A DNA stretch of 64,000 bases from Candidatus Bathyarchaeota archaeon (GCA_026014595.1 JAOZHY010000009.1:124001-188000), one strand, 5' to 3'. Shown: positions 40,356 to 50,547, numbered from the stretch's first letter. The notes: a model not told the origin generated them from the sequence alone. Translations and numbers: made by a program.

Positions 40356-42797
40356 TTACCAAGTTATTTTTGCCCGAGTATTCAAAAGGAATTTTGCAGT
40401 GTCATTAATCACGAAAGAAAAAACAGCTGAAAGGCCCATTATCAAAAGTGTTTGAGTTATTGACACCGCTGGCAGATTTGGAATCCCAATGGTCACTATT
40501 GCAGTTCCAACAACTAGGCTTAGGATAATTGCGTACAGGAGAGTCTTGCTTGGCATTGAGTTCCAGAAATGTCCCCTCTCCCTCACGTTAAAGATAAGGA
40601 AAATAGCAGAGTAGAAAAGAATCTCGAATGTTAGTGTGAAAACCAACGGGTTGTCGACTGCCACATGGAAATACTTCAAGACTATGTAGAGCAGCGCAAA
40701 GGATTCAGCAATAACTAGAAGACCAAGTACGATTGCTGCTTTAACGGCGCCTTTTAGTTCCCAAGTGTCTGGCTTATTTGAGGGACTGAACTTGTCTGTG
40801 GAAAGCGCGATCTTCACAAAATCAGTCAAAAAGAAATAAGCGATTATGGCAAAAGCTGAAACTACGTAGTTTCCAGTTAAAATAAACGAGAGGACTGAAA
40901 AAGTGGCTACTTGGAATGTGCGGACAATTTTGCTGACGATCCAAGCTATTATTCGTTCGTAAATTACCCGACCGTTCTGAACAAGATCAACAATGTTCGT
41001 AAGGCCTTCATTGACGAGCACTACACTTGCTGCTCCTTTGGCGACGTCAGTGGCATTGCTCACAGCTATGCCTACTTCTGCTTGACGCAAAGCGGGTGCA
41101 TCATTAACTCCGTCTCCAGTCATGCCCACAACGTGTTTGCGCATTTGCAGGCTCTTAACGATGGCGTACTTGTCTTCAGGATAGACCTCTGCAAATACTT
41201 CACTTTTTTCAGCTTCTCCCTGAGCTTCCATTGCGTCTTCTTTGTTACATTCCTTCAGATCAGCCGCTCGAATCACGTTCTCTCCTAAATCGATGCCTTT
41301 GGAGATTTCCTTCGCTATGGGCAACGCATCGCCTGTCAGCATTTTTACGGATATGCCCAGTTCCTTCAGCTTATGTATTAGATTCTTTGAATCGGGTCGT
41401 GGGGCATCATAAAGCGCTGCCAAACCCACGAGTTGAAGTCTACCTTTTACTTCGCTTTTGGCAACGGCCAAGGTTCGATATCCTTTATCGGCGTATTCTT
41501 GCATTTGAGTCTCAAGAGTCGCGGTTGCTTCGCTGCCGTATCCGCATGATGCTGCAACAGTTTTGACTGCGCCTTTCATTACTTTGTACTCGTTATTACC
41601 GACTTGGACAACTGCTTCCGTTTTCCTTGTCTTGGGGTCAAATGGAACAAAACTCTTTTGAGAAAAATTAGCTGGGTTAAGTTTTTGCTCTTTGACAATA
41701 CTGATGAACGCCAAGTCGATAGGGTCTTGATTTGCTTCCTGTGAAGCAAAAAAGCCGGTTAAGATTACATCTTGTTCAGTGAATCCCTTTTGTGGGATAA
41801 CTTTTGCCAATGACAGTTTGTTCATGGTTATGGTTCCGGTTTTGTCGGCGCAAAGCACGTCCATTGTCGCTGCATCCTCTGCAGCGCTTAATCTCGTGAC
41901 TATGACACCTTTCTTTGCCAACTCCATTGAGCCCAAGGCCATTGTAACCGTGAACATAGCGGGCAGAGCCACAGGGATTGCCGACAATAGAACAACCAGA
42001 ATAATTGGCAAAACGTCAAGAATGCTAAATCCTCGTGCCAACGAGAAGGCAATTGCTATGATTATTAATGCCGAAACTACACTGAGAAGCCATTTCACGA
42101 CGTTTGAAGTAACAGCTTCGATATGCAGTTTTGGCTTGGCTATTTGAATAAGCTGAGTAGTTCTGCCAAAGTAGGTCTTGACACCTGTGGCAGTAACGAG
42201 GGCGTTAGATTCTCCATGTTTAACAATTGAACCAGAGTATACTATTTCCCCTGGTTTTCTCTCTACAGCCATTGACTCACCCGTTAATGCTGATTGATCA
42301 ACTTCAAGATTACCATCGACTAACTTCACGTCTGCTGGAACAAAGTCACCAGGTCTAATCCTCACAATGTCACTTGGCACAAGTTCTCTTGCGGGCAAGA
42401 CTGCCCATGAGCCATCTCTGAGAACGCGGGCGTTGACATGTAGTTTCTCCTTTAGGGATTCAACAGCGCCTGAAGCTCTCTGCTCCTCCACAAAACCCAA
42501 TACAGCGTTGAGAACTAGTAGTCCAAATACGATGTATACGTCCGAGTATCTTTGCAGAAACCATGATAGGACAATTATTATTTCAAGCATCCATGCGCTC
42601 AAACCCCAGAACTTCCTGGCAAATTGGAGTATTCGGCTGGGTTTCTTTTCTGGGACTTCGTTAAACCCGTACTGCTTCAGTTTCTCTTGAGCTATTGTTG
42701 AGCTGAGTCCTGTCTTGAGTAGGTCAGGGTTCAGGGTCTCCGCTGGTTCTTCATGGGGTGATTCATTAGATTGCTCTTTCTTATCGGAGAGATTCAT
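40356..42797 (-). CDS. P-type H+-ATPase (type III), second paralog
   Basis: DKTGTITMNKLSL; TGESMAVER; GMTGDGVNDAPALRQAE. Confidence 0.95.
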   Translation of the reverse strand: MNLSDKKEQSNESPHEEPAETLNPDLLKTGLSSTIAQEKLKQYGFNEVPEKKPSRILQFARKFWGLSAWMLEIIIVLSWFLQRYSDVYIVFGLLVLNAVLGFVEEQRASGAVESLKEKLHVNARVLRDGSWAVLPARELVPSDIVRIRPGDFVPADVKLVDGNLEVDQSALTGESMAVERKPGEIVYSGSIVKHGESNALVTATGVKTYFGRTTQLIQIAKPKLHIEAVTSNVVKWLLSVVSALIIIAIAFSLARGFSILDVLPIILVVLLSAIPVALPAMFTVTMALGSMELAKKGVIVTRLSAAEDAATMDVLCADKTGTITMNKLSLAKVIPQKGFTEQDVILTGFFASQEANQDPIDLAFISIVKEQKLNPANFSQKSFVPFDPKTRKTEAVVQVGNNEYKVMKGAVKTVAASCGYGSEATATLETQMQEYADKGYRTLAVAKSEVKGRLQLVGLAALYDAPRPDSKNLIHKLKELGISVKMLTGDALPIAKEISKGIDLGENVIRAADLKECNKEDAMEAQGEAEKSEVFAEVYPEDKYAIVKSLQMRKHVVGMTGDGVNDAPALRQAEVGIAVSNATDVAKGAASVVLVNEGLTNIVDLVQNGRVIYERIIAWIVSKIVRTFQVATFSVLSFILTGNYVVSAFAIIAYFFLTDFVKIALSTDKFSPSNKPDTWELKGAVKAAIVLGLLVIAESFALLYIVLKYFHVAVDNPLVFTLTFEILFYSAIFLIFNVRERGHFWNSMPSKTLLYAIILSLVVGTAIVTIGIPNLPAVSITQTLLIMGLSAVFSFVINDTAKFLLNTRAKITW

Positions 42798-42860
42798 CCG
42801 TTAATACTTCGTGCAAGCGTTTTTCTGGGAAAGTTGCTTTAGGCAATGTCGTTGAAGACA

Positions 42861-43157
42861 TCAAAGGTTCATATGTTCTCCGATTATATGATTGTAGTGT
42901 TCAGGGGGCATTAGTGAGCCAAAGGCTCTAGCTACGACCTCGCTTAATGCTGGGTGGATGTGCATTGCCGCCATAAGGGGCTGCACATTTTGTTCAGAAG
43001 TGTACATCAAGTTAACTATTTCCTGGATCAAGATTGATGCCTGCGGTCCAATGATGTGTGCGCCAAGGATTTTTCCAGTTGGATTTTCCTGCAGGAAAGC
43101 GCTAGCCAGCTCCATTCCGGAACCTGTTCCAACGATGATTAGATTGTAATTCTTCAA
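42861..43157 (-). pseudogene. internally deleted dihydrolipoamide dehydrogenase/mercuric-reductase-like flavoprotein
   Basis: FAD-motif start MKNYNLIIVGTGSG fused to C-terminal dimerisation part GKILGAHIIGPQAS..MHIHPALSEVVARAF. Confidence 0.85.
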
Positions 43158-43362
43158 AATTGCGCACCAAATGAAAATTACGGTGTCAAGTTTAAAGCTA
43201 TTTCTAAAAGGTAAATACTCCGTGACCTTGATTGGCTTACTCGAGTCTGCGAAGAGTCAATACGCTAAGACTAAAGATGTTAGAGGAGGCATCAAGTTTT
43301 ATTCTTCCTTCTGAATATACAGATGAAAGCACGCTAGAAAGCTTTCAGAGGAGTGTACAGGT

Positions 43363-43785
43363 TTGTCAGAGTTGATTTCAACTAAGTTGGAGTTACTTGA
43401 TGGTTACAGGTTCAAGGTTGGATTTGATGTGGAAGGTGTTCCAACCCTTGTTGTGGATGAGATGAAGCCGATTGGGGAAGGTTTGGGTCCGAATCCTACG
43501 CGATTGTTATCAACTGCTGTTGGTCATTGTCTCAGCTCCAGTCTTCTGTTTTGCCTTGGCAAAGCTAAGGTAAAAGTCAAAAAACTCACCACCACGGTAA
43601 AAGCCGATGTAGAAAGGAACAAAGAGGGTTACCTCAGAATTGCAGGCTTAGATGTTCAACTTCACCTTGAGGTAAATGAAGGTGATAAGGCGGGGGTTCT
43701 GCGTTGCTTGAGCATCTTTGAGAACTATTGCACAGTGACTCAAAGCGTGAGGAAAGGAATTGAGGTGAAAGTCAGCGTAAACTAA
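43363..43785 (+). CDS. OsmC family protein
   Basis: GPNPTRLLSTAVGHCLSSSLLFCL. Confidence 0.85.
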   Translation: MSELISTKLELLDGYRFKVGFDVEGVPTLVVDEMKPIGEGLGPNPTRLLSTAVGHCLSSSLLFCLGKAKVKVKKLTTTVKADVERNKEGYLRIAGLDVQLHLEVNEGDKAGVLRCLSIFENYCTVTQSVRKGIEVKVSVN

Positions 43786-43918
43786 ACCGTAAATCTGTAG
43801 AGGCTTTTTGTTTGTTGGTCAACTTTTGTTAGAATACTGAGAATCCCAGTAACTCGTTGAAATAATATTCGAGTTTTCTGCTATTTCGAGGATCAAGTTC
43901 GATTCTAGAAGCAATAAG

Positions 43919-44118
43919 AGAAGAAGGTTGCTGCAGAAGCGTTTCTTCTTCTACCACTTGCGACTCGCTTCCCAAGCCGGACTTGAGCGAAAGAAGAAAA
44001 AACTGCCTTTTTCAGGGGAAAATCGATTTTTTCTTCTTCTTGCCAACTAACCAAAGTGGACTCATTAAAAAGAAGAAGAACAAATTTTCCGTAGGGATTC
44101 AGCCGTTTTTCTTCTTTT
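43919..44118. repeat. three consecutive purine/pyrimidine inverted repeats
   Basis: 43919-43926/43945-43952; 43991-44002/44027-44038 (12/12); 44068-44081/44105-44118 (13/14). Confidence 0.85.
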
Positions 44119-44127
44119 ATGAGTTGA

Positions 44128-45000
44128 CTATTTCCAGGTCTGCGGGGCAGGTGGCTCATCAGAAAAGACCTGTATCCACTTAGCCGTTGTCTCCTCTGAC
44201 CATCTTAGCTGAGTTGCCTCGACAATTGGAACAATATCCGGGTAATGTTTGAGTATAATCTGCGCATGCTTCAACGTGTCCAGGTCGGCTGAATCTATGG
44301 CTTTTTTGCACCGCGCCATCAAGGAAAGATTATGGTTACCTTTCGCTTTATAGAGAAGCCAAGCTGCCAAGTTAAGAGCAGCCTCAGCGTTCTTTTTAAC
44401 GCGCTCTTGAGGCTCATTTTTCCAGCCCGCAAGAATTAAATCAGTCCGCAGCTGCTGAGCATTTAAAATACCCGTTTTCAAAGCAACCTCATTGAAGGTT
44501 GGTTCCCTAAGAAACCTGAACTCATGTCTCAACTCCTCAACCGCGTTCTTTATTTTGAAAAACTTCGTCTGAAGCTCAGCAATCCTTTTCTCCTTCTCAA
44601 CCTCAGACCGCGACTTAGAAAAGGCTAAGGGCGCTTTCTTGAGGGCATACTCTGTTGCTTCACTGCACCAGTAGAGCTTAAATGAAGGCGGCACCGGATA
44701 CTCGATCCACATCTGCTGCCTCAAAGGTTTCACAACAAGCTTCTCGCCATCGCCAGCAACTAACAGGTTCTTTACCAACTTGAACAGAATTTTCTTCTCA
44801 TCAAGATTGTTCCATTTTACTTGCAGCTTGCCCGTCGGCGATAACATAAAAAGTGTTGGGCTGTCTTTGAACCAGAACTGGATCAAGCCCTTCTGCGTCG
44901 TATCAGCAATCACAAGCGAATTCTTCACCAAGGCTTCGTATGTTGCATGCCAGTCTGCGTTTGTCTGGTAGACCACCTGTGAAGACACTTTTGACCACAA
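44128..45000 (-). CDS. hypothetical protein of integrated replicon
   Basis: 290 aa ORF with long helical C-terminal region. Confidence 0.7.
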   Translation of the reverse strand: MWSKVSSQVVYQTNADWHATYEALVKNSLVIADTTQKGLIQFWFKDSPTLFMLSPTGKLQVKWNNLDEKKILFKLVKNLLVAGDGEKLVVKPLRQQMWIEYPVPPSFKLYWCSEATEYALKKAPLAFSKSRSEVEKEKRIAELQTKFFKIKNAVEELRHEFRFLREPTFNEVALKTGILNAQQLRTDLILAGWKNEPQERVKKNAEAALNLAAWLLYKAKGNHNLSLMARCKKAIDSADLDTLKHAQIILKHYPDIVPIVEATQLRWSEETTAKWIQVFSDEPPAPQTWK

Positions 45001-45057
45001 AATACCCCGTATCTGTTCGCCATTAATTTAAGCGTATGACAAAGGAACGTGTAAAAC

Positions 45058-45228
45058 TTGAAACGCTACAAGTGTAGAATTGCTTTAAGGTTAGAAGCAC
45101 CTGAAAGAGAGCGCCTAGAGCGGCTGATTTTTGAACGTAAATTCAAAACTCTCAGCCAAGCCATCCGAGCAGCCATACAAGAATTTCTCAACAACCCCGA
45201 ACTAAACAGCAGAGCAGGCGGAGGCTAA
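45058..45228 (+). CDS. small ribbon-helix-helix-like DNA-binding protein
   Basis: TTG start (not in ORF track): LKRYKCRIALRLEAPERERLERLIFERKFKTLSQAIRAAIQEFLNNPELNSRAGGG. Confidence 0.65.
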   Translation: MKRYKCRIALRLEAPERERLERLIFERKFKTLSQAIRAAIQEFLNNPELNSRAGGG

Positions 45229-45280
45229 AAGCGATGACCCAACCACACGACAACGAAAGAGCCGAAGTGGAGAGTTAAAC

Positions 45281-45646
45281 ATGGACAAGCAAATCGAATT
45301 CCTCGTAAAGCTCCGCGACAGCTGCCAAATGATTGCGGACGCCGCCAACGAATACATCGACGCCATGACACCACCAGAAGCTAAAGAGAAAACGCAGGTA
45401 GCCGCCGTCCAAGAAGCCACATTCACTACACTAAAGTTTGAGCCGCAGCAGGGCGCCAAACTTGGCCAGTTCGAAGTTGCCTACAAGCAAAACAACCTCC
45501 CCGACAAGTGGGGCAGCGCCTATAATATTTTGCGAAACAACAACGCAACCATCAAAGACCGCTACCACGGCGAAACCTACCAGCACAGCTACTGGCTCTA
45601 CGGAGAAGACAAAATCTACCGCCAAAAACTCAAACCCAAAACCTGA
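45281..45646 (+). CDS. hypothetical protein of integrated replicon
   Basis: 121 aa ORF in consistent strand array. Confidence 0.6.
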   Translation: MDKQIEFLVKLRDSCQMIADAANEYIDAMTPPEAKEKTQVAAVQEATFTTLKFEPQQGAKLGQFEVAYKQNNLPDKWGSAYNILRNNNATIKDRYHGETYQHSYWLYGEDKIYRQKLKPKT

Positions 45647-45666
45647 AGCTACAGGAGAGTTCTGTT

Positions 45667-45990
45667 TTGTCGACTTACCGAGCATGGGCGCGATTGAACT
45701 TTGACGGCAAACGAGAGTGGGGCGACATCTTTCCAGACGGCAAAGTACCCATCCAAAGCATAGCCACACAACATGCAAAGCTTGAGGGTATAAAAGACAT
45801 CGAATCAGTCTTCACAGTAGACTGGAACACCCTAGCCGACTGGCAACAGCAAGCTGTACTTGAAAAGTTAAGTAAGCAAAGCGGCGCACCAAAAGAAACC
45901 GTTCAAAAAGAAATATTGCGGGTTGGTTTGCCTCTCCGCCGAAAACACATCCAAAGCTGCGGCACAAAACAAGCAGAATTTTTCCTCTAA
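45667..45990 (+). CDS. hypothetical protein of integrated replicon
   Basis: 107 aa ORF, 11 nt before PrimPol gene. Confidence 0.55.
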   Translation: MSTYRAWARLNFDGKREWGDIFPDGKVPIQSIATQHAKLEGIKDIESVFTVDWNTLADWQQQAVLEKLSKQSGAPKETVQKEILRVGLPLRRKHIQSCGTKQAEFFL

Positions 45991-46001
45991 ACGGTGATTT
46001 C

Positions 46002-48596
46002 ATGGCAGAACAGAAAACTTGCGCTGACTCGACCGCCCAACAGCATGCAGCCAAAAAGTTTCTAGAGACTGCCAAAGCGTACTTTGAAAGGGACATAGCA
46101 GTTGTAGCCGTCAAGCAGAAGAAACCTCTCACAGAATGGGCTCAATGGCAGACCCGCAAGCAAACGAAAGAAGAATTCGAAAACCAGCCCTGGCAAACTG
46201 CGGATGGCTTTGGCATCTTGTGCGGAACAAAACAGAAAAATGGTCTCTACTTGGCCGCGGTGGATTTTGACGTGAAAAACGTCGGTGAAGCGGCACAAGA
46301 CAAGGGCAGGCAGATTCTCAAGCAGTTGCTTGTGACGCAGATTGAGCGGACGCCCAGCGGAGGACAACACTGGATCTACCAAACCCACACCAAACCCAAG
46401 ACGATGAGCAGCTTTCACAGTGAATGCGGTTTAGAGCTGCTGGGCGAAGGCAAACTATGCATTATGGCGCCAAGCCAAGGATACACGCGATCAAATGACA
46501 ATGAACCCAGCATCGTAAGCGACCTTGAGACAGAGCTTTTCGAAGCCATGTACCACGCAGGCTTCAAACCCAAAAAAGAACAGAACCAAGCCGAATCATG
46601 GTTTGATCGCAAGGACCTGTCGGGAAAACGGTTCACAGGAAAAACGCCTCCATGCATAGAGGCCCTATACCGAGGCTCCAAAGAAGGCCAAAGAAACGAA
46701 CACGCCATACGCTTAGCCTCGTTTCTGGCTAACTTCCGAAAGTTACGGCCAGATAAAGTTCTAGAGCAGCTGCGCAAAATTAACAGGCTAAACGACCCGC
46801 CACTGGAAGACCAAGAACTTCAGGGTATAGTGAAGAGCGCAGTTAACGGCGGGTATGTCTATGGTTGCCAAGACACTTTTCTCAAAAGCAACTGCTGCAA
46901 GGACGATTGCCCAATCGCACCAGCTAACATCGCCAAAATGCTCAGCAAAGAAGAAACAGAACGCGCAGAGAACCTGCTAAAAGAAGGCAAACTTCTGGAT
47001 CACGCTCTATCTTTTGGCAAAAGACGCCTGCTAGGTGAAGACAGCGTGCTCCTATCCAATTTTGTCATGTTCTGCAGCGGAAGAACAAAGTATCCCATCT
47101 CAGGAGTAGTCAGCGGCTTTAGCGGCAGCGGAAAAAACGAAAGCATCCGCGCCATCAAACCCTTAATCCCAAAAGAATGGTACTTCGAATTCACCACATC
47201 CACGCCAGAAGCCATCAAGTACTTGCCCGAAGACTTCGACGGCACCCTGCTCATCTACGAAGCTATGGGCGTGAAAGGGGACAGCGGAAGCCTAAGCCTG
47301 CGAGCTATCGGTGAAGGCGAAAGCATCGAAACCATCTACCCCATGCGCAACGAAGTCACGGGCAAAATGGAGATGGGACGAGCAAAAACGAACGCGAAGA
47401 ACTTCATCACAACCAGCAGCGACATAGACATCAACCCCGACCTCTACAGACGCGTTCTGAAACACTCGATGAACCACTCCACCACACTTACTAAACGTGT
47501 TATGGCCAAGGAACTCCGAGACGCAAGCTACCCGGAAACGCTCAAAAACCTACTGGGCTTACAGAAAGAGCTACCTTTCAAAGAAGAGGATTATCAGAAC
47601 GCGCTCAGACTACTCAATTGGAAGCTGGAAGTAGTGGTCTTTGCTCCTGTCCAGCTATTAGGCATCTTGGATTTGGCTGTTAAACGCGAGCAGGAAGTGG
47701 CGCTCCGAACACACGTGAAGAAAATCATCAACTTCACCAAGACAATAGCGCTTCTCAACCAAAGACACCGTCTGCACGTGGAAATAGACAAAACAGAGTA
47801 CATAGTTGCTGAGCCAGCGGATTTTCTTAAGGCTCTGGAAATCCTGCAAGCATCCATTATGGAAACTGTTTCGCGGATTGAGAAGCGCCAACAGGAAGCC
47901 CTAGCGCTCTTCATCAATGCTGATGTGTCTTTGAACAAGAATGATGTTGCTTCTAAACTTAAGGTTTCCACGAAAACTGCCACCCGCCTGCTGAAAACGC
48001 TCGCTCAAGCAGGCTACCTCAAGGAAGAGGTGCAGGGCAAAACAAACCATTATTCGCTGCTGCAAAAGGAGCCTAATCATCTGGACCTTCTCGAAAATAT
48101 CCGATCAATTGGCTCTTTTCATGCGGAAAGCCTCAGAAACTGGCTGAACACCATCTGGACAACTGGACAAGCGAAAGGCATACCTGTGAGCTTTCAGATA
48201 GGAAACGCTAAGCCAATCTCAATTGAACAAGTCCTGCTGCATTATGAGACGCTTTTGCCACTCGATACCTCGAAGTGTCCAGATGTCCAGATGCCGTCTA
48301 CGGCAAATTTAGGCTTAGATTGCCAAAAGGAGCATGATTATCTGGACAAATCCGAAAGGTCCACTTCTCCAAGCATTAAAGAACAAGATAATCATAATTT
48401 GATTCTGCGGAATCTTGCTGCACTTAAAGGTGTTTACTGGAGCGACGGCTTTTACGATTGGCATCCATGCGCCATTTGCGGTCACACTAAACTCACAAGT
48501 TGGCAAGCAGAGACTTTCAAGAATGAGAAACTGTGGATTTGCGACGACTGCAAAAATGAATGGGAAAAGCAAACGCTAGAAACCCAAGGCGAATAA
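46002..48596 (+). CDS. PrimPol (AEP primase-polymerase) with PriCT-like, NTPase and C-terminal winged-helix regions
   Basis: AAVDFDVK (DxD), SGGQHWIY (SxH), LELLGEGK; PriCT-like region; GFSGSGKNES P-loop; wHTH VSLNKNDVASKLKVSTKTATRLLKTL. Confidence 0.85.
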   Translation: MAEQKTCADSTAQQHAAKKFLETAKAYFERDIAVVAVKQKKPLTEWAQWQTRKQTKEEFENQPWQTADGFGILCGTKQKNGLYLAAVDFDVKNVGEAAQDKGRQILKQLLVTQIERTPSGGQHWIYQTHTKPKTMSSFHSECGLELLGEGKLCIMAPSQGYTRSNDNEPSIVSDLETELFEAMYHAGFKPKKEQNQAESWFDRKDLSGKRFTGKTPPCIEALYRGSKEGQRNEHAIRLASFLANFRKLRPDKVLEQLRKINRLNDPPLEDQELQGIVKSAVNGGYVYGCQDTFLKSNCCKDDCPIAPANIAKMLSKEETERAENLLKEGKLLDHALSFGKRRLLGEDSVLLSNFVMFCSGRTKYPISGVVSGFSGSGKNESIRAIKPLIPKEWYFEFTTSTPEAIKYLPEDFDGTLLIYEAMGVKGDSGSLSLRAIGEGESIETIYPMRNEVTGKMEMGRAKTNAKNFITTSSDIDINPDLYRRVLKHSMNHSTTLTKRVMAKELRDASYPETLKNLLGLQKELPFKEEDYQNALRLLNWKLEVVVFAPVQLLGILDLAVKREQEVALRTHVKKIINFTKTIALLNQRHRLHVEIDKTEYIVAEPADFLKALEILQASIMETVSRIEKRQQEALALFINADVSLNKNDVASKLKVSTKTATRLLKTLAQAGYLKEEVQGKTNHYSLLQKEPNHLDLLENIRSIGSFHAESLRNWLNTIWTTGQAKGIPVSFQIGNAKPISIEQVLLHYETLLPLDTSKCPDVQMPSTANLGLDCQKEHDYLDKSERSTSPSIKEQDNHNLILRNLAALKGVYWSDGFYDWHPCAICGHTKLTSWQAETFKNEKLWICDDCKNEWEKQTLETQGE

Positions 48597-48598
48597 TT

Positions 48599-49803
48599 AT
48601 GCCTGAAGCCACCTTGCCCTGCCCGCAATGCGGTTCCAACCGCATATACCGGGACGGAATGCGATATTTAACAAATGGCGAAAGCATTCAAAGGTGGCTT
48701 TGCCGCGACTGCAATTACCGATTCAGCCAAACCCAAAAACAGAAAAAACCATCACAAAAATCTTCAGAATGGAATTTAATTACAACCTCCAACTTATCTC
48801 TAGAGCACCAAGAATGCAGTGAATCGCACACGCGAGGAGCACGGGTCCTCCAGACAGGAGGCTTAAACTTGGTCACAAGCGGAACCCGACAGGAAACAGC
48901 CTCGCGGGAGGGCACAACACAGCTAACAGACAAAACAGGAAAAATCGTTGAATTCCTCTGGAACCTACGCCAAAACGGAGTCCAAAGCAACACCCTCGCA
49001 AGCTATGGCGCAGTCCTCAGGAAACTAGCCAAAAACACCGACTTAACACCCGAAGCAGTCAAAGAATACCTGGCAAAAGACAAAGAATGGAACGAAGCCA
49101 CAAAAGCCATGACAGTCATCGTCTACGGCAGCTTCCTAAAATTCAACAACCTCTCATGGCACCGCCAAAATACAAGCCCGTAGACAAAGCGCCTTTCATA
49201 CCCACGGAAGCCGACATAGACCAGCTCATCTCAGGAAGCGGCAGAATACTCGCAACATTTCTCCAATTCCTAAAAGAAACAGGCGCAAGATGCGGAGAAG
49301 TAGCAAGACTGAAATGGAGCGACATAGACTTCGAACGAAAAATCGTACGCATAACCCCAGAAAAAGGAAGCAGAGCACGCGTATTGCCAATCAGCCGCAA
49401 ACTAATCGATATGCTAAACAACCACTCAAGACAATCGGAAAAGGTCTTCGCAACCCTCTACAGCCTTAAATCCAACTTCTACAAGACACGAAAAAGCATA
49501 GCATTCAAACTCCAAAACCCACGCCTAAAAGAAATCGGCTTACACACATTCCGCCACTGGAAAGCCACCATGGAATACCACAAAACAAAAGACATCCTAC
49601 ACGTCCAGCAACTCCTCGGCCACAGAGACCTCAGAAACACACTGATCTACATCAACCTGGAAAAAGCGCAGTTCCAGAACGCAGACGACGAATTCCACGT
49701 GAAAGTCGCTCACAACCTAGAGGAAGCCTGCAAACTGCTCGAAGTTGGCTTTGAATACATTGCAGAAATAGATGGAGCCAGAGTGTTAAGGAAGCGAAAG
49801 TAG
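48599..49803 (+). CDS. tyrosine recombinase/integrase, split by a frameshift (48599-49183 and 49087-49803)
   Basis: zinc ribbon CPQCGSNRIYRDG; core-binding domain; catalytic ARCGEVARLKWSDID, HTFRHWKATMEYH, QLLGHRDLRNTLIYI. Confidence 0.88.
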
Positions 49804-49842
49804 TCTTATATGCTCCCAGTTAATCTTTTATGGCTTCTATGA
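49758..49842 (+). repeat. right copy of 85-bp direct repeat (candidate att site)
   Basis: matches 21999-22083 with one mismatch (C22029/A49788). Confidence 0.9.
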
Positions 49843-50104
49843 GGCTCATGACGTTCCATAGTTTTACTCGCGTGTAAGGCGGCATGTTCGGGTCCTGCAG
49901 AATCTCGTCCAAAAGCGAAACCGCGTTTGAAGCCCTCACGGCAGGCGTGAACTCTGGACTCTGCAGCGCGTCCATGGCGTCCTTTGCCGCGCGTCGGATG
50001 TTCCTCGGAGTCGTGCTGTCTTCTGAAACTGCCCCGAGCACGGCCAACGCTTGCCTAATCTTTTCCTCGTATTCCTCTGCCTTTTTCTTCCGCACCATAA
50101 ACAT
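49820..50104 (-). CDS. UPF0147 family protein
   Basis: VLGAVSEDSTTPRNIRRAAKDAMDAL..ASNAVSLLDEILQDPNMPPYTRVKLWNV. Confidence 0.92.
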   Translation of the reverse strand: MFMVRKKKAEEYEEKIRQALAVLGAVSEDSTTPRNIRRAAKDAMDALQSPEFTPAVRASNAVSLLDEILQDPNMPPYTRVKLWNVMSLIEAIKD

Positions 50105-50174
50105 GAACCACCTAAATCATTCGCAGCAGTCAAATTATATAAGCTTTGGCACGTATTTACTTTGGGGTTCTCCA

Positions 50175-50531
50175 ATGGAAGGGAAAAAAGAAGACCAACC
50201 CATCAAACGCATGGCTGACCTGCTACGCCAAGGCGCCACCTTAACCGAACTGTCGTGTCCAGTCTGCGCGTCGCCGCTCTTCAGGCTGCAAGACGGCACG
50301 TTATGGTGCGCCAAAGACGAGAAAAAAGTCATCGTAGTAAAGGAAGGAGAAGAGCCTGAAGCTGGCAGCACAGCGTACGACAAGCTTGAAGCCACGCTCC
50401 TGTCCAAGGTGCAGCAGATACAGGACAAAATCCAGAGCACCGAAGACGTGGAGGAACTGCAGAAGCTAAGCGCCGCGCTCTCCGAGCTGCTCAGCAACCT
50501 TGAACGAGTAAAGAAAATGAAAAAACCCTAA
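50175..50531 (+). CDS. Sjogren's syndrome/scleroderma autoantigen 1-like zinc-ribbon protein
   Basis: LLRQGATLTELSCPVCASPLFRLQDGTLWCAKDEK. Confidence 0.85.
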   Translation: MEGKKEDQPIKRMADLLRQGATLTELSCPVCASPLFRLQDGTLWCAKDEKKVIVVKEGEEPEAGSTAYDKLEATLLSKVQQIQDKIQSTEDVEELQKLSAALSELLSNLERVKKMKKP

Positions 50532-50547
50532 GCGAGAAGCGCCCAGA

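Noticed and set aside
43905-44159. Minus ORF 84 aa and plus ORF 43983-44183 in the inverted-repeat region
   Set aside because: Composition is dictated by the GAAGAA/TTCTTC repeats; unlikely coding.
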